Assembly (NCBI RefSeq): GCF_900604965.1
Contig: NZ_UWPD01000001.1
Span: forward strand, 248,001-312,000
From: Gordonibacter sp. Marseille-P4307
GTDB lineage: Bacteria; Actinomycetota; Coriobacteriia; Coriobacteriales; Eggerthellaceae
Length of the DNA stretch: 64,000 nt
Direction of reading: 5' to 3'
The position numbers and the translations under genes are program-made. Below the pieces are notes generated by a model that worked only from the letters and a program-made list of their open reading frames with translations, did not search any database and was not told the DNA's origin. Below, one piece after another: positions 1 to 8,100 of this stretch (position 1 is the stretch's first letter; each line of letters begins with the position of its first letter).

Positions 1-892
1 CGGCATCGCGCGCCAACCGAAACGTATCGCGCGCCGAGTGCCCACACGCGAGGATCAGCTGATCGGCTGCGACGGTCTCGGTCGCCCCCGTTGCCGCATC
101 CTCGATCTCGACGCTGCGGAGTCGGCCGCCTTCGATGAGCCAGTCCGATAAGCGGGCATCGAAGCGCACCTCTGCGCCCAGCGAGACAATGCGTTCGCGC
201 AGTCTGCGCACGACCGTCTCCAGCTTGTCGGTTCCCACATGGGGCTTAGCCTGCCACCAGATCTCTTCGGGAGCGCCGGCGTCGATGAGCCAACGCAGAA
301 TATGGCGGGCGATCGGGCTTTTCGTTCCCGTGGTGAGCTTCCCGTCGGAAAACGTCCCCGCACCCCCTTCCCCGAACTGGATGTTCGTTCCCACATCGAG
401 GGGGCCTCCCGCCTCGAACGCGTCGACCGCCGCCCTGCGGCGCTCGATGCTGGACCCGCGCTCGACCACCAGCGGACGCAAGCCCGCCTCGGCCAGGTAC
501 AGTGCCGCGAACATACCCGCGGGGCCGAACCCCACCACAACCGGACGAAGAGGCGAAGCGTCGCCGCCCAGCATGCCGACGGTCTGCGAGAAGCAGGGAA
601 TGCGCATGCGCTCGTAGGGCTTATGGATCCTGACGCGCGCACCGCGGGAACGCCCGTTATCGCCCGCGATCAGACGCCGCTCCAAATCGGGATCGATGAG
701 GGAAACCACAAACGTCGCAATGAAGTGCACGTCGTTTTTCTTGCGCGCATCGACGCTGCGCCTCGAAAGCTCGAACGATGCGATATCGGAGGGCTTGCAG
801 GAAAGCGACCGCGCAATCGCGCGCCTTTCCAGACGCGCCCCGTCGGGCAGGCCCGCATCAAGGGGCAGCGAAACGTTCGATACCTCGATCAC
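1..892 (-). CDS. FAD-dependent dehydrogenase (COG2509-like), C-terminus outside window
   Basis: Partial gene; 297 codons are visible and the C-terminal part lies beyond the left edge. A GTG start at 892 overlaps the stop of the upstream flavoprotein by 4 bases (GTGA), so the two are translationally coupled. After an N-terminal region of about 115 residues there is a Rossmann dinucleotide-binding motif (VVVGFGPAGMFAALYLAEAG, around residue 118-137) followed by VVERG. Further on come TNIQFGEGGAGTFSDGKL and a LILACGHSARDTFRLARDA segment. These are typical of the uncharacterised FAD-dependent dehydrogenases of COG2509. The physiological substrate is unknown. The family call is from motifs; the coupling is read directly. 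Confidence 0.85.
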   Translation of the reverse strand, partial: MIEVSNVSLPLDAGLPDGARLERRAIARSLSCKPSDIASFELSRRSVDARKKNDVHFIATFVVSLIDPDLERRLIAGDNGRSRGARVRIHKPYERMRIPCFSQTVGMLGGDASPLRPVVVGFGPAGMFAALYLAEAGLRPLVVERGSSIERRRAAVDAFEAGGPLDVGTNIQFGEGGAGTFSDGKLTTGTKSPIARHILRWLIDAGAPEEIWWQAKPHVGTDKLETVVRRLRERIVSLGAEVRFDARLSDWLIEGGRLRSVEIEDAATGATETVAADQLILACGHSARDTFRLARDA

Positions 893-2202
893 GAGCGGCC
901 CCCGATCGAAAACCGAGCCACTGCACGACCCGCGACCAGGCCCGATCCCCAGGCCCAGTGAAGATTGTACCCACCGCACGGCCCGTCCACGTCCAAAGCC
1001 TCCCCCGCGAAGAACATCCCCGGCACACCCAGCGCCTGAAGGTCGCGATCGGACACGGACGCAACGTCGATGCCGCCGCGGCGCACCTGGCATAGGTCCG
1101 CATCGCCCATACCCTGGACTTCGAAGGAAAACGCCGAGAGCGTCGCGGAAAGCGCATCGAGGACGGCATCCGAGCACGCCGATTTGCCCGAAAGACCGCA
1201 GCGCTTCAGCACCACGCGCCCGATCTGGGGAAGCACCAGGCCCCTCATCATGTCGTCGCAGGTGATACCGTCGCCTCCGAACACATGGGAAAGGCGCTCG
1301 CGGCGGCGGCGGAGCTCGAAGCGCGCCTCGGACGCGTCGCACCCGAGCATGTTCAGCTCGACCGCATCGCCTGCGCGTGCAAAGCGGGACAGGTCGTACA
1401 CCACGATTCCCGACAGCCCGTATTTGCGGAACAGTACCTCGCCGGCAACAGAAGGCGCGATCACGCGGCGCTTGCCCGATCGATCGGTCCTGACCAGGGA
1501 GGCCTTGCAGCGAAGGCGAATGTTGTCCAGCTCGCGGGTCCACGCGGGGTCGGTTCTGAGCGGCCCCAGAACCGGACGCGGGCTCAAAACGCGCACCCCC
1601 TCGACAGACAGCGACTCCAACGCCCGCCCGCCAACGGCGACGACCACCGCATCGGCCCGCTCGAAAGCGCCGTCGGCCATACGCAGGGTGAAGCGTCCCG
1701 ACGGCGTGCGCGGCGGCTCGACCGCCTTGACGCAGCGCCCGCAGCACTCGACCACCCCGGCGCGACGGGCGGCCGCGCGCAGCACGTCAAGCACGCTGGT
1801 CGCCTTGTTCGCCGCAGGATAAAGGCGACCGCCGGATTCTTCGCGAAACGCCAAACCTCGATCGGAGAAGAAGCAGAAGACGGGGTCGGCCGAGCGCAGC
1901 AATCCGTCGCTGCGGCACTGATCGCCCGCCCCGTCGGCGGTTGCGGCGCGAGCACCCAAAAGCCCAAGCACGCGCGCGACGAACTCGCCGTTGTGAAACG
2001 AAGAAGCCGCGTCCGCCCCGGCACGGACGTTCGACACGTTGCAGCGCCCGTTGCCCGTCGCCAAGATGGAGCGACCCACCCGGTCGTCTCGCTCGAACAC
2101 GGCCACTTCAACGTCAAGCGCGCTGTTTTTACAAAATTCACCTGCAGAAACGGCGGCTGCAAGCCCTGCTGCGCCGCCGCCTATGATCACAATTCTTCTC
2201 AT
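889..2202 (-). CDS. BaiN/HI0933-family NAD(P)/FAD-dependent oxidoreductase
   Basis: A 437-residue flavoprotein that opens with the FAD-binding motif IIGGGAAGLAAA (residues 6-17). Near the C-terminus it has GMFFAGEALDVDGPCGGYNL, the signature of the HI0933/BaiN flavoprotein family. Length matches the family (about 400-440). Some members reduce bile-acid intermediates, but most are uncharacterised, so no substrate is claimed. The ATG at 2202 lacks a Shine-Dalgarno sequence; a TATAAT box ends 6 bases upstream, which suggests a leaderless transcript. The gene sits between the ohrR-type regulator and the second flavoprotein, all on the same strand. Confidence 0.88.
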   Translation of the reverse strand: MRRIVIIGGGAAGLAAAVSAGEFCKNSALDVEVAVFERDDRVGRSILATGNGRCNVSNVRAGADAASSFHNGEFVARVLGLLGARAATADGAGDQCRSDGLLRSADPVFCFFSDRGLAFREESGGRLYPAANKATSVLDVLRAAARRAGVVECCGRCVKAVEPPRTPSGRFTLRMADGAFERADAVVVAVGGRALESLSVEGVRVLSPRPVLGPLRTDPAWTRELDNIRLRCKASLVRTDRSGKRRVIAPSVAGEVLFRKYGLSGIVVYDLSRFARAGDAVELNMLGCDASEARFELRRRRERLSHVFGGDGITCDDMMRGLVLPQIGRVVLKRCGLSGKSACSDAVLDALSATLSAFSFEVQGMGDADLCQVRRGGIDVASVSDRDLQALGVPGMFFAGEALDVDGPCGGYNLHWAWGSGLVAGRAVARFSIGGRS

Positions 2203-2208
2203 GGCCCC

Positions 2209-2214
2209 ATTATA
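2209..2214 (-). promoter_or_regulatory. -10 box (TATAAT) of a probable leaderless promoter
   Basis: A perfect TATAAT on the minus strand ends 6 bases before the ATG of the BaiN-like gene. Initiation about 7 bases downstream would fall on the A of the start codon. No recognisable -35 box lies 17 bases upstream. Confidence 0.5.
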
Positions 2215-2230
2215 GGCCAGAAACGAAACG

Positions 2231-2707
2231 CTAGCCGAGTTCGGACTCGCGCACGTTGTCGAGCAGCTTGTGCAGAAGGGACCCCAGAAGCGCCGCCTCG
2301 TCGGCGTCGAGGTCCATGCACGACGCCATCTGCAGGGGAACGCCCAGCGCCTTCTTGCGCAGGGCCGCGCCCTCCTCGGTAACAGCCACCTCGACGCGCC
2401 GTTCGTCGGCGCTGCTGCGCCGCCGCGTAATGAGCCCCTTCGATTCCATCTTCTTCAGAAGCGGCGTGAGCGTGCCGGAATCGAGGTACAGTTCGGCACC
2501 CAGCTCGCTTACCGAAACGGTTTCCCTCTCCCAGAGGACCATCATCGTCAGATACTGGGTGTAGGTGAGGCCCAGCAGGTCGAGCAGGGGAGTATAGCGC
2601 CGCACCACTTCCTTCGCGGCGGCATAGAGGGGAAAGCACAGCTGGTTTCCAAGCTTGAGCCTTTCCTCGGGACTCAAGGGGAAATCGTCGAGCGCTGCTT
2701 CGGACAT
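2231..2707 (-). CDS. ohrR: OhrR-type MarR family peroxide-sensing repressor
   Basis: A 158-residue winged-helix MarR protein. It carries the hallmark NQLCFPLY with Cys24 at the peroxidatic position of OhrR, then LGLTYTQYL and LYLDSGTLTPLLKKMESKGL (recognition helix), with the DERR wing. A second cysteine, Cys130, lies close to where two-cysteine OhrR proteins carry their resolving cysteine (Cys127 in Xanthomonas), so a 2-Cys mechanism is plausible. It follows a glutathione peroxidase gene on the same strand, 165 bases away, rather than the usual ohr gene. The ATG at 2707 is preceded by AAGAGG. The family call is strong; the target assignment is inferred from position and the AT-rich palindromes upstream. 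Confidence 0.88.
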   Translation of the reverse strand: MSEAALDDFPLSPEERLKLGNQLCFPLYAAAKEVVRRYTPLLDLLGLTYTQYLTMMVLWERETVSVSELGAELYLDSGTLTPLLKKMESKGLITRRRSSADERRVEVAVTEEGAALRKKALGVPLQMASCMDLDADEAALLGSLLHKLLDNVRESELG

Positions 2708-2764
2708 AGCGGAACCTCTTACTGGGCTGAATCGGACAATCGTATTGCGCTAAATCGCAGGCTG

Positions 2765-2788
2765 TACAATTTACCATGTACCCAATTG
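2765..2788 (-). promoter_or_regulatory. candidate OhrR operator upstream of ohrR
   Basis: TACAATT (2765-2771) and AATTG (2784-2788) form CAATT/AATTG inverted arms about 60-80 bases before the ohrR start. A second CAATTG-centred palindrome lies near 2837. The TACAATT half-site resembles known OhrR operators. This is a motif match only. Confidence 0.4.
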
Positions 2789-2872
2789 AAATGCTCGTGG
2801 CTGAGCGAATTTGCGCAGCCACTGTTGACAAACCTTCAATTGGAAGCGCCCGGCGATGGAGCCGGCCAATCG

Positions 2873-3412
2873 TTACAGCAGGTCGGACACGCGGCGACGG
2901 ACCTCGTCCATCTTGTCCGTGGGCTCGAAGCGCTCAACCACATTGCCCTCGCGGTCGATGAGGAACTTGGTGAAGTTCCAGCGGATGTAGGTCTTGTCGC
3001 CGAACTCCTTCTCGACCGATTTGGACACCTTGTCCAGCACGAGCTTCTTCAGGCCGCTGAATCCCTGGAAGGGCTTGGCTTCGGCCAGCTCGACGAACAG
3101 CGGATGGGCGTTGTCTCCGTTGACCTCGATCTTGGAGAACTGGGGGAACTCGGTTCCGAACTTCAGCGTGCAGAACTGGCGGATCTCCTCGTCGTCGCCG
3201 GGAGCCTGGTTGGCGAACTGGTTGCACGGGAAATCGAGGATCTCGAAACCCTGGTCGCGGAACTCCTTGTACATGGCCTCGAGCTCTTCGTACTGCGGGG
3301 TGAAGCCGCATCCGGTTGCCGTGTTCACTACCAGCAGAACCTTGCCCCGGTACTCGCCGAGCGAGGTCGTGCTTCCGTCGGGGTTCTTGGCTTCGAAATC
3401 GTACACGCTCAT
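2873..3412 (-). CDS. glutathione peroxidase family (thiol peroxidase) protein
   Basis: A 179-residue protein matching the non-selenium glutathione-peroxidase family, which reduces hydroperoxides, usually with thioredoxin-like donors in bacteria. It shows LLVVNTATGCGFTPQYEEL with the catalytic Cys35 (cysteine, not selenocysteine), then LDFPCNQFANQAPG, and IRWNFTKFLIDREG with the conserved Trp-Asn-Phe. Length is normal for the family. The start at 3412 was chosen for the good Shine-Dalgarno GAGGAG and the family N-terminus; an in-frame upstream extension to 3493 lacks both. It pairs with the downstream OhrR-type regulator. Confidence 0.92.
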   Translation of the reverse strand: MSVYDFEAKNPDGSTTSLGEYRGKVLLVVNTATGCGFTPQYEELEAMYKEFRDQGFEILDFPCNQFANQAPGDDEEIRQFCTLKFGTEFPQFSKIEVNGDNAHPLFVELAEAKPFQGFSGLKKLVLDKVSKSVEKEFGDKTYIRWNFTKFLIDREGNVVERFEPTDKMDEVRRRVSDLL

Positions 3413-3482
3413 AGGACAGCTCCTCTCGAAACGACGGGTGCATCCCCCGTCTGATTGCGGACTCAGTATTGCACGATATTCG

Positions 3483-3494
3483 ATTGTATACAAT
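3483..3494 (-). promoter_or_regulatory. 12-bp palindrome, candidate OhrR operator of the peroxidase gene
   Basis: ATTGTATACAAT is a perfect palindrome about 70 bases upstream of the peroxidase start. It shares the TACAAT half-site with the sequence in front of ohrR, which supports one regulator for both. Confidence 0.5.
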
Positions 3495-3509
3495 TAAATA
3501 TTGCGCTGT

Positions 3510-4193
3510 CTACATATTTCTCACACGATCGGCATCGAGCAGCCTGAAACGCGACCGCTGGGTTTCCAGGATCCCCTCTTTGTGCATCCGCCCCAGCTCA
3601 GCCGACATCGCCGAACGATCGACCCCCAGGTAATCGGCAAGTTCCTGGCGGTTGAACGGGATGGTGAACTCGTCGGATCCGCAGCGGCCCGCCTCGAACG
3701 ACAGGTATGCCAAAAGCTTGCCCCGAATCGTTTTGGGAGCCGCCGCAAAGGCGCGGCGCGACAGGGCGAGGTTCTTCTGGGCGAAGATGGACAGCAGGTT
3801 GCGCGAGATGAGCGCGTGGTGGGCGCACGTGCTGGAGCAGGTGGTGAGGATGCGCTCGACGTTCAGGAACAGGACCTCGCACTCTTCGAGCGCCACCACG
3901 TCCACCATCAGCGGCTCGTCTCTCACCGCGGCGTAGGTTTCGGCGAACACGCTGCCGCGCGACGCGCGGCCCAAGATGCTGGTATTGCCCCACACATCGA
4001 CGGCCTGCATGACCACCGCCCCCGACAGAACCAGGCCTAAAGACGATGTCCTGTCGCCCCGATGCAGCAGGTAGGCGCCTTTGGGATAACGCTTGCGACG
4101 CGCACCCAGACAACCCAGGACGGACTGAACTTCGTCAGATCCTATGCCTTTGAACAAGAGCGTGGCCGCCATGAATTCCTCAGTTGAGCCCAT
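3510..4193 (-). CDS. Crp/Fnr family transcriptional regulator
   Basis: A 227-residue protein. Residues about 10-125 form a cyclic-nucleotide-binding-like sensor fold (YPKGAYLLHRGDRTSSLGLVLSG). The C-terminal 70 residues hold the helix-turn-helix FNRQELADYLGVDRSAMSAEL. The conserved Arg/Ser phosphate-binding cassette of true cAMP receptors is absent, so the ligand is unlikely to be cAMP. Cysteines lie mid-protein (C-S-S-T-C), and a redox or metal ligand is possible but unproven. It is divergent from a 4Fe-4S protein gene, and a perfect 17-bp inverted repeat sits between them. The ATG at 4193 has AAGGAG. Confidence 0.87.
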   Translation of the reverse strand: MGSTEEFMAATLLFKGIGSDEVQSVLGCLGARRKRYPKGAYLLHRGDRTSSLGLVLSGAVVMQAVDVWGNTSILGRASRGSVFAETYAAVRDEPLMVDVVALEECEVLFLNVERILTTCSSTCAHHALISRNLLSIFAQKNLALSRRAFAAAPKTIRGKLLAYLSFEAGRCGSDEFTIPFNRQELADYLGVDRSAMSAELGRMHKEGILETQRSRFRLLDADRVRNM

Positions 4194-4281
4194 ATGCGCT
4201 CCTTTTTCGTCCCGATGTGCGCATCGACGCCATCCGACATCGATCGGTTCGCTTCGTTTATACGCCGCCCCATCCCATGCA

Positions 4282-4321
4282 GGACTTTGCGTATGTTGGA
4301 TTCACAACATACGCAAAGTCC
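4282..4321. promoter_or_regulatory. perfect 17-bp inverted repeat, candidate Crp/Fnr operator
   Basis: Left arm GGACTTTGCGTATGTTG (4282-4298), 6-base spacer GATTCA, right arm 4305-4321, with every base paired. It lies in the only intergenic space between the divergent Crp/Fnr-like and 4Fe-4S genes. No T-run follows on either strand, so a terminator is unlikely. Palindromic operators are expected for dimeric Crp/Fnr proteins, though arms this long are unusual. Confidence 0.6.
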
Positions 4322-4383
4322 CGCAACCGCTACCATGGGCGCACAAGAGAGAATCGATCGAAAACGCGAATGCGGGGGAAATC

Positions 4384-5166
4384 ATGATCAGACGAGTGAT
4401 CCAGATCGACGATGAGAAGTGCAACGGCTGCGGGATCTGCGCCGACGCGTGCCACGAAGGAGCAATCGGCATCGTGGACGGCAAAGCGAGGCTGTTGCGC
4501 GACGACTACTGCGACGGCCTGGGCGACTGCCTGCCCGCCTGCCCCACAGGCGCCATCACCTTCGTCGAACGCGAGGCCGTGGCCTACGACGAGGAAGCCG
4601 TCAGAAAGAACCTGGAGGCCCGAGCCGACGCCGAACATGCAGCGCGACCCGGCATCCGAACCGAAACGAAGGAGACACCCCGCATGAACGCACCTGCCCA
4701 TCACCACGACCACGCCAGCTGTCCCGGAGCACGCGCGCGATCCCTCGCCCCGGCTGCGCAGGCTCCCGATACCGAGCAGGCGCATCGTCCGCACAACGTT
4801 CCCTCGCAGCTTCGGAACTGGCCCATCCAGATCAAGCTGGCTCCCACCCAGGCACCGTATTTCGACGGGGCGCACCTGCTTGTTGCCGCCGACTGCTGCG
4901 CATTCGCCTACGGCAACTTCCACGCCGAGTTCATGCGCGGCAAAGTTACCCTCATCGGATGCCCGAAGCTGGACGGAACCGACTACAGCGAGAAGCTGGC
5001 CGAGATCATCCGAGCGAACGACGTGCGCAGCGTGTGCATCGCCCGCATGGAGGTGCCCTGCTGCGGAGGCCTCGAGCAGATGACGAAAAACGCGCTGATG
5101 GCAAGCGGTAAGTTCATTCCCTGGCAGGTGGCCACTTTCTCGCTAGACGGACGCCTGCTCGATTAG
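4384..5166 (+). CDS. 4Fe-4S dicluster electron-transfer protein with conserved C-terminal domain
   Basis: A 260-residue protein. The N-terminus is a two-cluster ferredoxin domain: CNGCGICADAC (residues 15-25) and a variant second motif, CDGLGDCLPACP. A linker rich in His (HHHDH) leads to a CPG motif and a C-terminal domain of about 120 residues with AADCCAFAYGNF, IGCPKLD and MEVPCCGGLEQM, all cysteine-bearing. This architecture is common in anaerobes, often beside hybrid-cluster protein or Crp-like regulators; its exact role is unknown. The start at 4384 follows GGGGGA. An internal in-frame ATG at 4684 also has a strong AAGGAG. The 3' end overlaps the convergent helicase gene by 24 bases. Confidence 0.85.
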   Translation: MIRRVIQIDDEKCNGCGICADACHEGAIGIVDGKARLLRDDYCDGLGDCLPACPTGAITFVEREAVAYDEEAVRKNLEARADAEHAARPGIRTETKETPRMNAPAHHHDHASCPGARARSLAPAAQAPDTEQAHRPHNVPSQLRNWPIQIKLAPTQAPYFDGAHLLVAADCCAFAYGNFHAEFMRGKVTLIGCPKLDGTDYSEKLAEIIRANDVRSVCIARMEVPCCGGLEQMTKNALMASGKFIPWQVATFSLDGRLLD

Positions 5167-8100
5167 CCCGCGCACCACGCTCTCGAGATCCTCCGCGTCG
5201 TCGCACGTGAAACGGTACCGCACGCACTGGGGCGCTTCGGGCGCCCCCTCGCGCGGCTGCTCGACGCGCACGAATACGGCTTCGACCTCGTTATATCCCT
5301 GCCCCAGCACCACGAAGGCGTAGCAGAGCGCCTGAAGCGCATGCTTGCGAACGAGCGCTTCGGCGCTTTCGTCGGCGCGACCGCCCGTCTTGTAGTCGAC
5401 GATCAGAGCCCGCTCCGAAACGGCGTCGTCGGCCAGAAGGTCGATCGCACCCTCGAGGATCGCACAGGATCCATCGGAGAGCCCTATCGGATAGGCAAAC
5501 GGAACCTCGCTTCTCACCCGGCCAAACGCCTCGACCTCACGGGCGATGTCGCTTCGGGCCCAACGCCCCAAAGCCGCCTCGATCCGCGCGGCCTCGATGC
5601 GACCGAGGTCGAACCGGACCGCCTGGATCCTCACGCGATCGGACGAGGGAGCTTCAATCCGGTTGTCGCCGCGCGAATCAACCGCATACTGCGCCAACAG
5701 GTGGAACGCCGAACCCACATCGGTTGCCCGGTCGGGATCGGCCACGGCAACGCGCGCACGACCGTCCTCGGGTTCGAGGAAGCCCTCGCTCCACGACAGC
5801 CCGGAATGAGCCGACTGCGCCCCTTCTCCGTCCGCGTCGCCGAGCGAAGCCCGCTGTTCGGCCCCCGGCAAGCCGTCATCCTCGGTTTGCGCCCCGCCAT
5901 CAACCGAGACCGCATAGCGAACCGCCGCATCGACCGCCGCGGCAGCATCGATTCTGTCGTCACCGTGAGCAAGCGACGAGTAGCTGAAGAAGCCGGAGCG
6001 CGACCATTCGAACGTTCCGTACGAGGGCAGCCCGAACGGCTCGTGGACCGGCACGATGAAATCGTCTCCGCCCGCATCGGTCCCGTCCGCATCGCGGGGT
6101 GGGAATATCTCGTCCAGCGCGACCTCCTTTTCGGGAACGCTCTGGTGAACCACGACCGCAGGCTGCGACCCGCGATACGAAAACGTCGTAACGCCCGGAT
6201 CGAAGCAGCCGCCCGGTCCGGACAGGGCGGGAACCACGGCGCTCATGGGGTCTGCCGCGCCGGGCGATCCGTCGGGCCTATCTTTCGTGCGCGTCCCCTT
6301 CATAGACAGCACCACGGCCTCTTTGGCCCGCGTGATGCCCACATAGAGAAGCCGCTTGGCCTCTTCCGCCTCGCCGATGTCGTTCAGCCTCACCATGGCT
6401 TCACAGGCCGCCACGGCATCTTCGCCCTCCTCTACAAGGTTCGCCAGCTTGTCCTCGTCGTCATCGGCGTCGAAGAAGTCGCCCGAAGCAACAGCCAGGT
6501 CGGCTGCATGGGGAACCGCCAGGCGATCGTTTCTGGCGAGCAGAGACAAGTACACGCGGCCGCCAAGCCTCGCCGACCTCAGCGGAGACGAAGATCGGCG
6601 CTTCTCGTCCATCTCCGAGATGGCCACGATGGAAAATTCCAGGCCCTTCGAGGCGTGAACGGTCATGATGCGAACGAAATCGCCCACCTGCGCCGAGAGG
6701 GCGCCGGGAGCGAGGCGGCTGCCTTCGACGGTCGCGCGGTACAACCGGGAAACCTCCGCCGCACCCGCACCGGAGGCTTCCAGGCCCTCGACGATGCGGA
6801 TGGCTTTGTACATGTTCCCCGCGCTGGCCAGCCCCTCTCCCCCCCGCCGCTGCAGACGGGACGCCAGACCCGACTCCACGAACGCGAAGCGCACGGCCTC
6901 GGCCACCCCGCGCGACGCCAGCATCGAACGCGCCGCAGCGAGCACGTATCGGGCGTTTTCCATACGATCCGACACGTCGGCGCCCTCGAGCTTGCCGTTC
7001 GCCATAAGATCGGACAGGCCGCGATCGAGGCGGCGCGGATGCACCGCCCCGTCTCGGCGGGCAGTCGCCAGATCGAGCAGATCGGCTGTGGACACCTCGA
7101 ACAGCGTTCCGGTAAGCACCCGGTATAGCGCCTGCGTGTCGTGAGAGTCGGCCAGCACGTCCAGCAAAGAGGCGACCTCGACCGCCTCGAGCGACGTCGA
7201 GAACACCGATCCGCCCGCCACCACGCAGTTGAATCCCGAAGCGCGCAGCTCGTCGGCGTATACCGAAGCCCTCGTCATACGGCCCAGCAGCACGACCATA
7301 TCCGAAGCAGCGCATCCCGCCTTCCGATAGGCCGCAAAGCGCTCGGCTATGCGGCGGGCGCGCAGACGGGCGGTCACCTCGGTTCCGTGCGTCACCCGCG
7401 CCTGCGTGCTGAACAGATCGACCGCCACGCGCGGTTCCCCCGTGGGAAGGGGACGATCGACGCGACGCTCGCTGCGTCCCGCCTTAAGGCTCATGAACCG
7501 ACCGCCGAACACCTGCGGCTGTTCGAAAACGCGATCGACGAACGCCAGAACGTCGGCGTGGCTGCGGAAGTTATCGGCCAGCTCGATAACCCTGCCCCCA
7601 TCGTCCGACCTGACCTTTTCAAGGTGATCGCGATACACCGATACGTCGGCCCCGCGGAACCGATAGATGCTCTGCTGCCAGTCGCCCACCGTGCACAGGC
7701 GGCGCGCACCCGGCCCCGCAAGCCGCTTGATCATGGCAACCTGCATCCGGTCGGTGTCCTGGAATTCGTCGATCATCACCAGCTTGAACCGATCCTCGTA
7801 GCGCGCGGCGATCTCGGGACGCTCGACCAGGGCCCTGTAGGCCATAACCAGCAGGTCGTTGTTGTCCAAAACCCCTCGTTCGGCCTTGGCGTGCCCGAAC
7901 GAAGCGCAAGCGTCCTTGGCTATCGAGATAAACATCGACAGGAAACCCGAAGCGTACAGCATGCGGGCGGTCTGAACCGCATAGGCGAAGTCGGCATCGA
8001 CCTGCAAAGCGCGCTCCTTGAACTTCGCCCCGCAGTTCCCCGGAACGCGCACCACGTCGCGCGCGATGGAAAGAGCCTCTTCCAACGAGGGATCGGAGCT

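Noticed and set aside
55-642. Alternative minus-strand frame in the first gene
   Set aside because: Arg/Ser-rich shadow; the frame with VVVGFGPAG and LILACGHSARDTF is clearly the real one.
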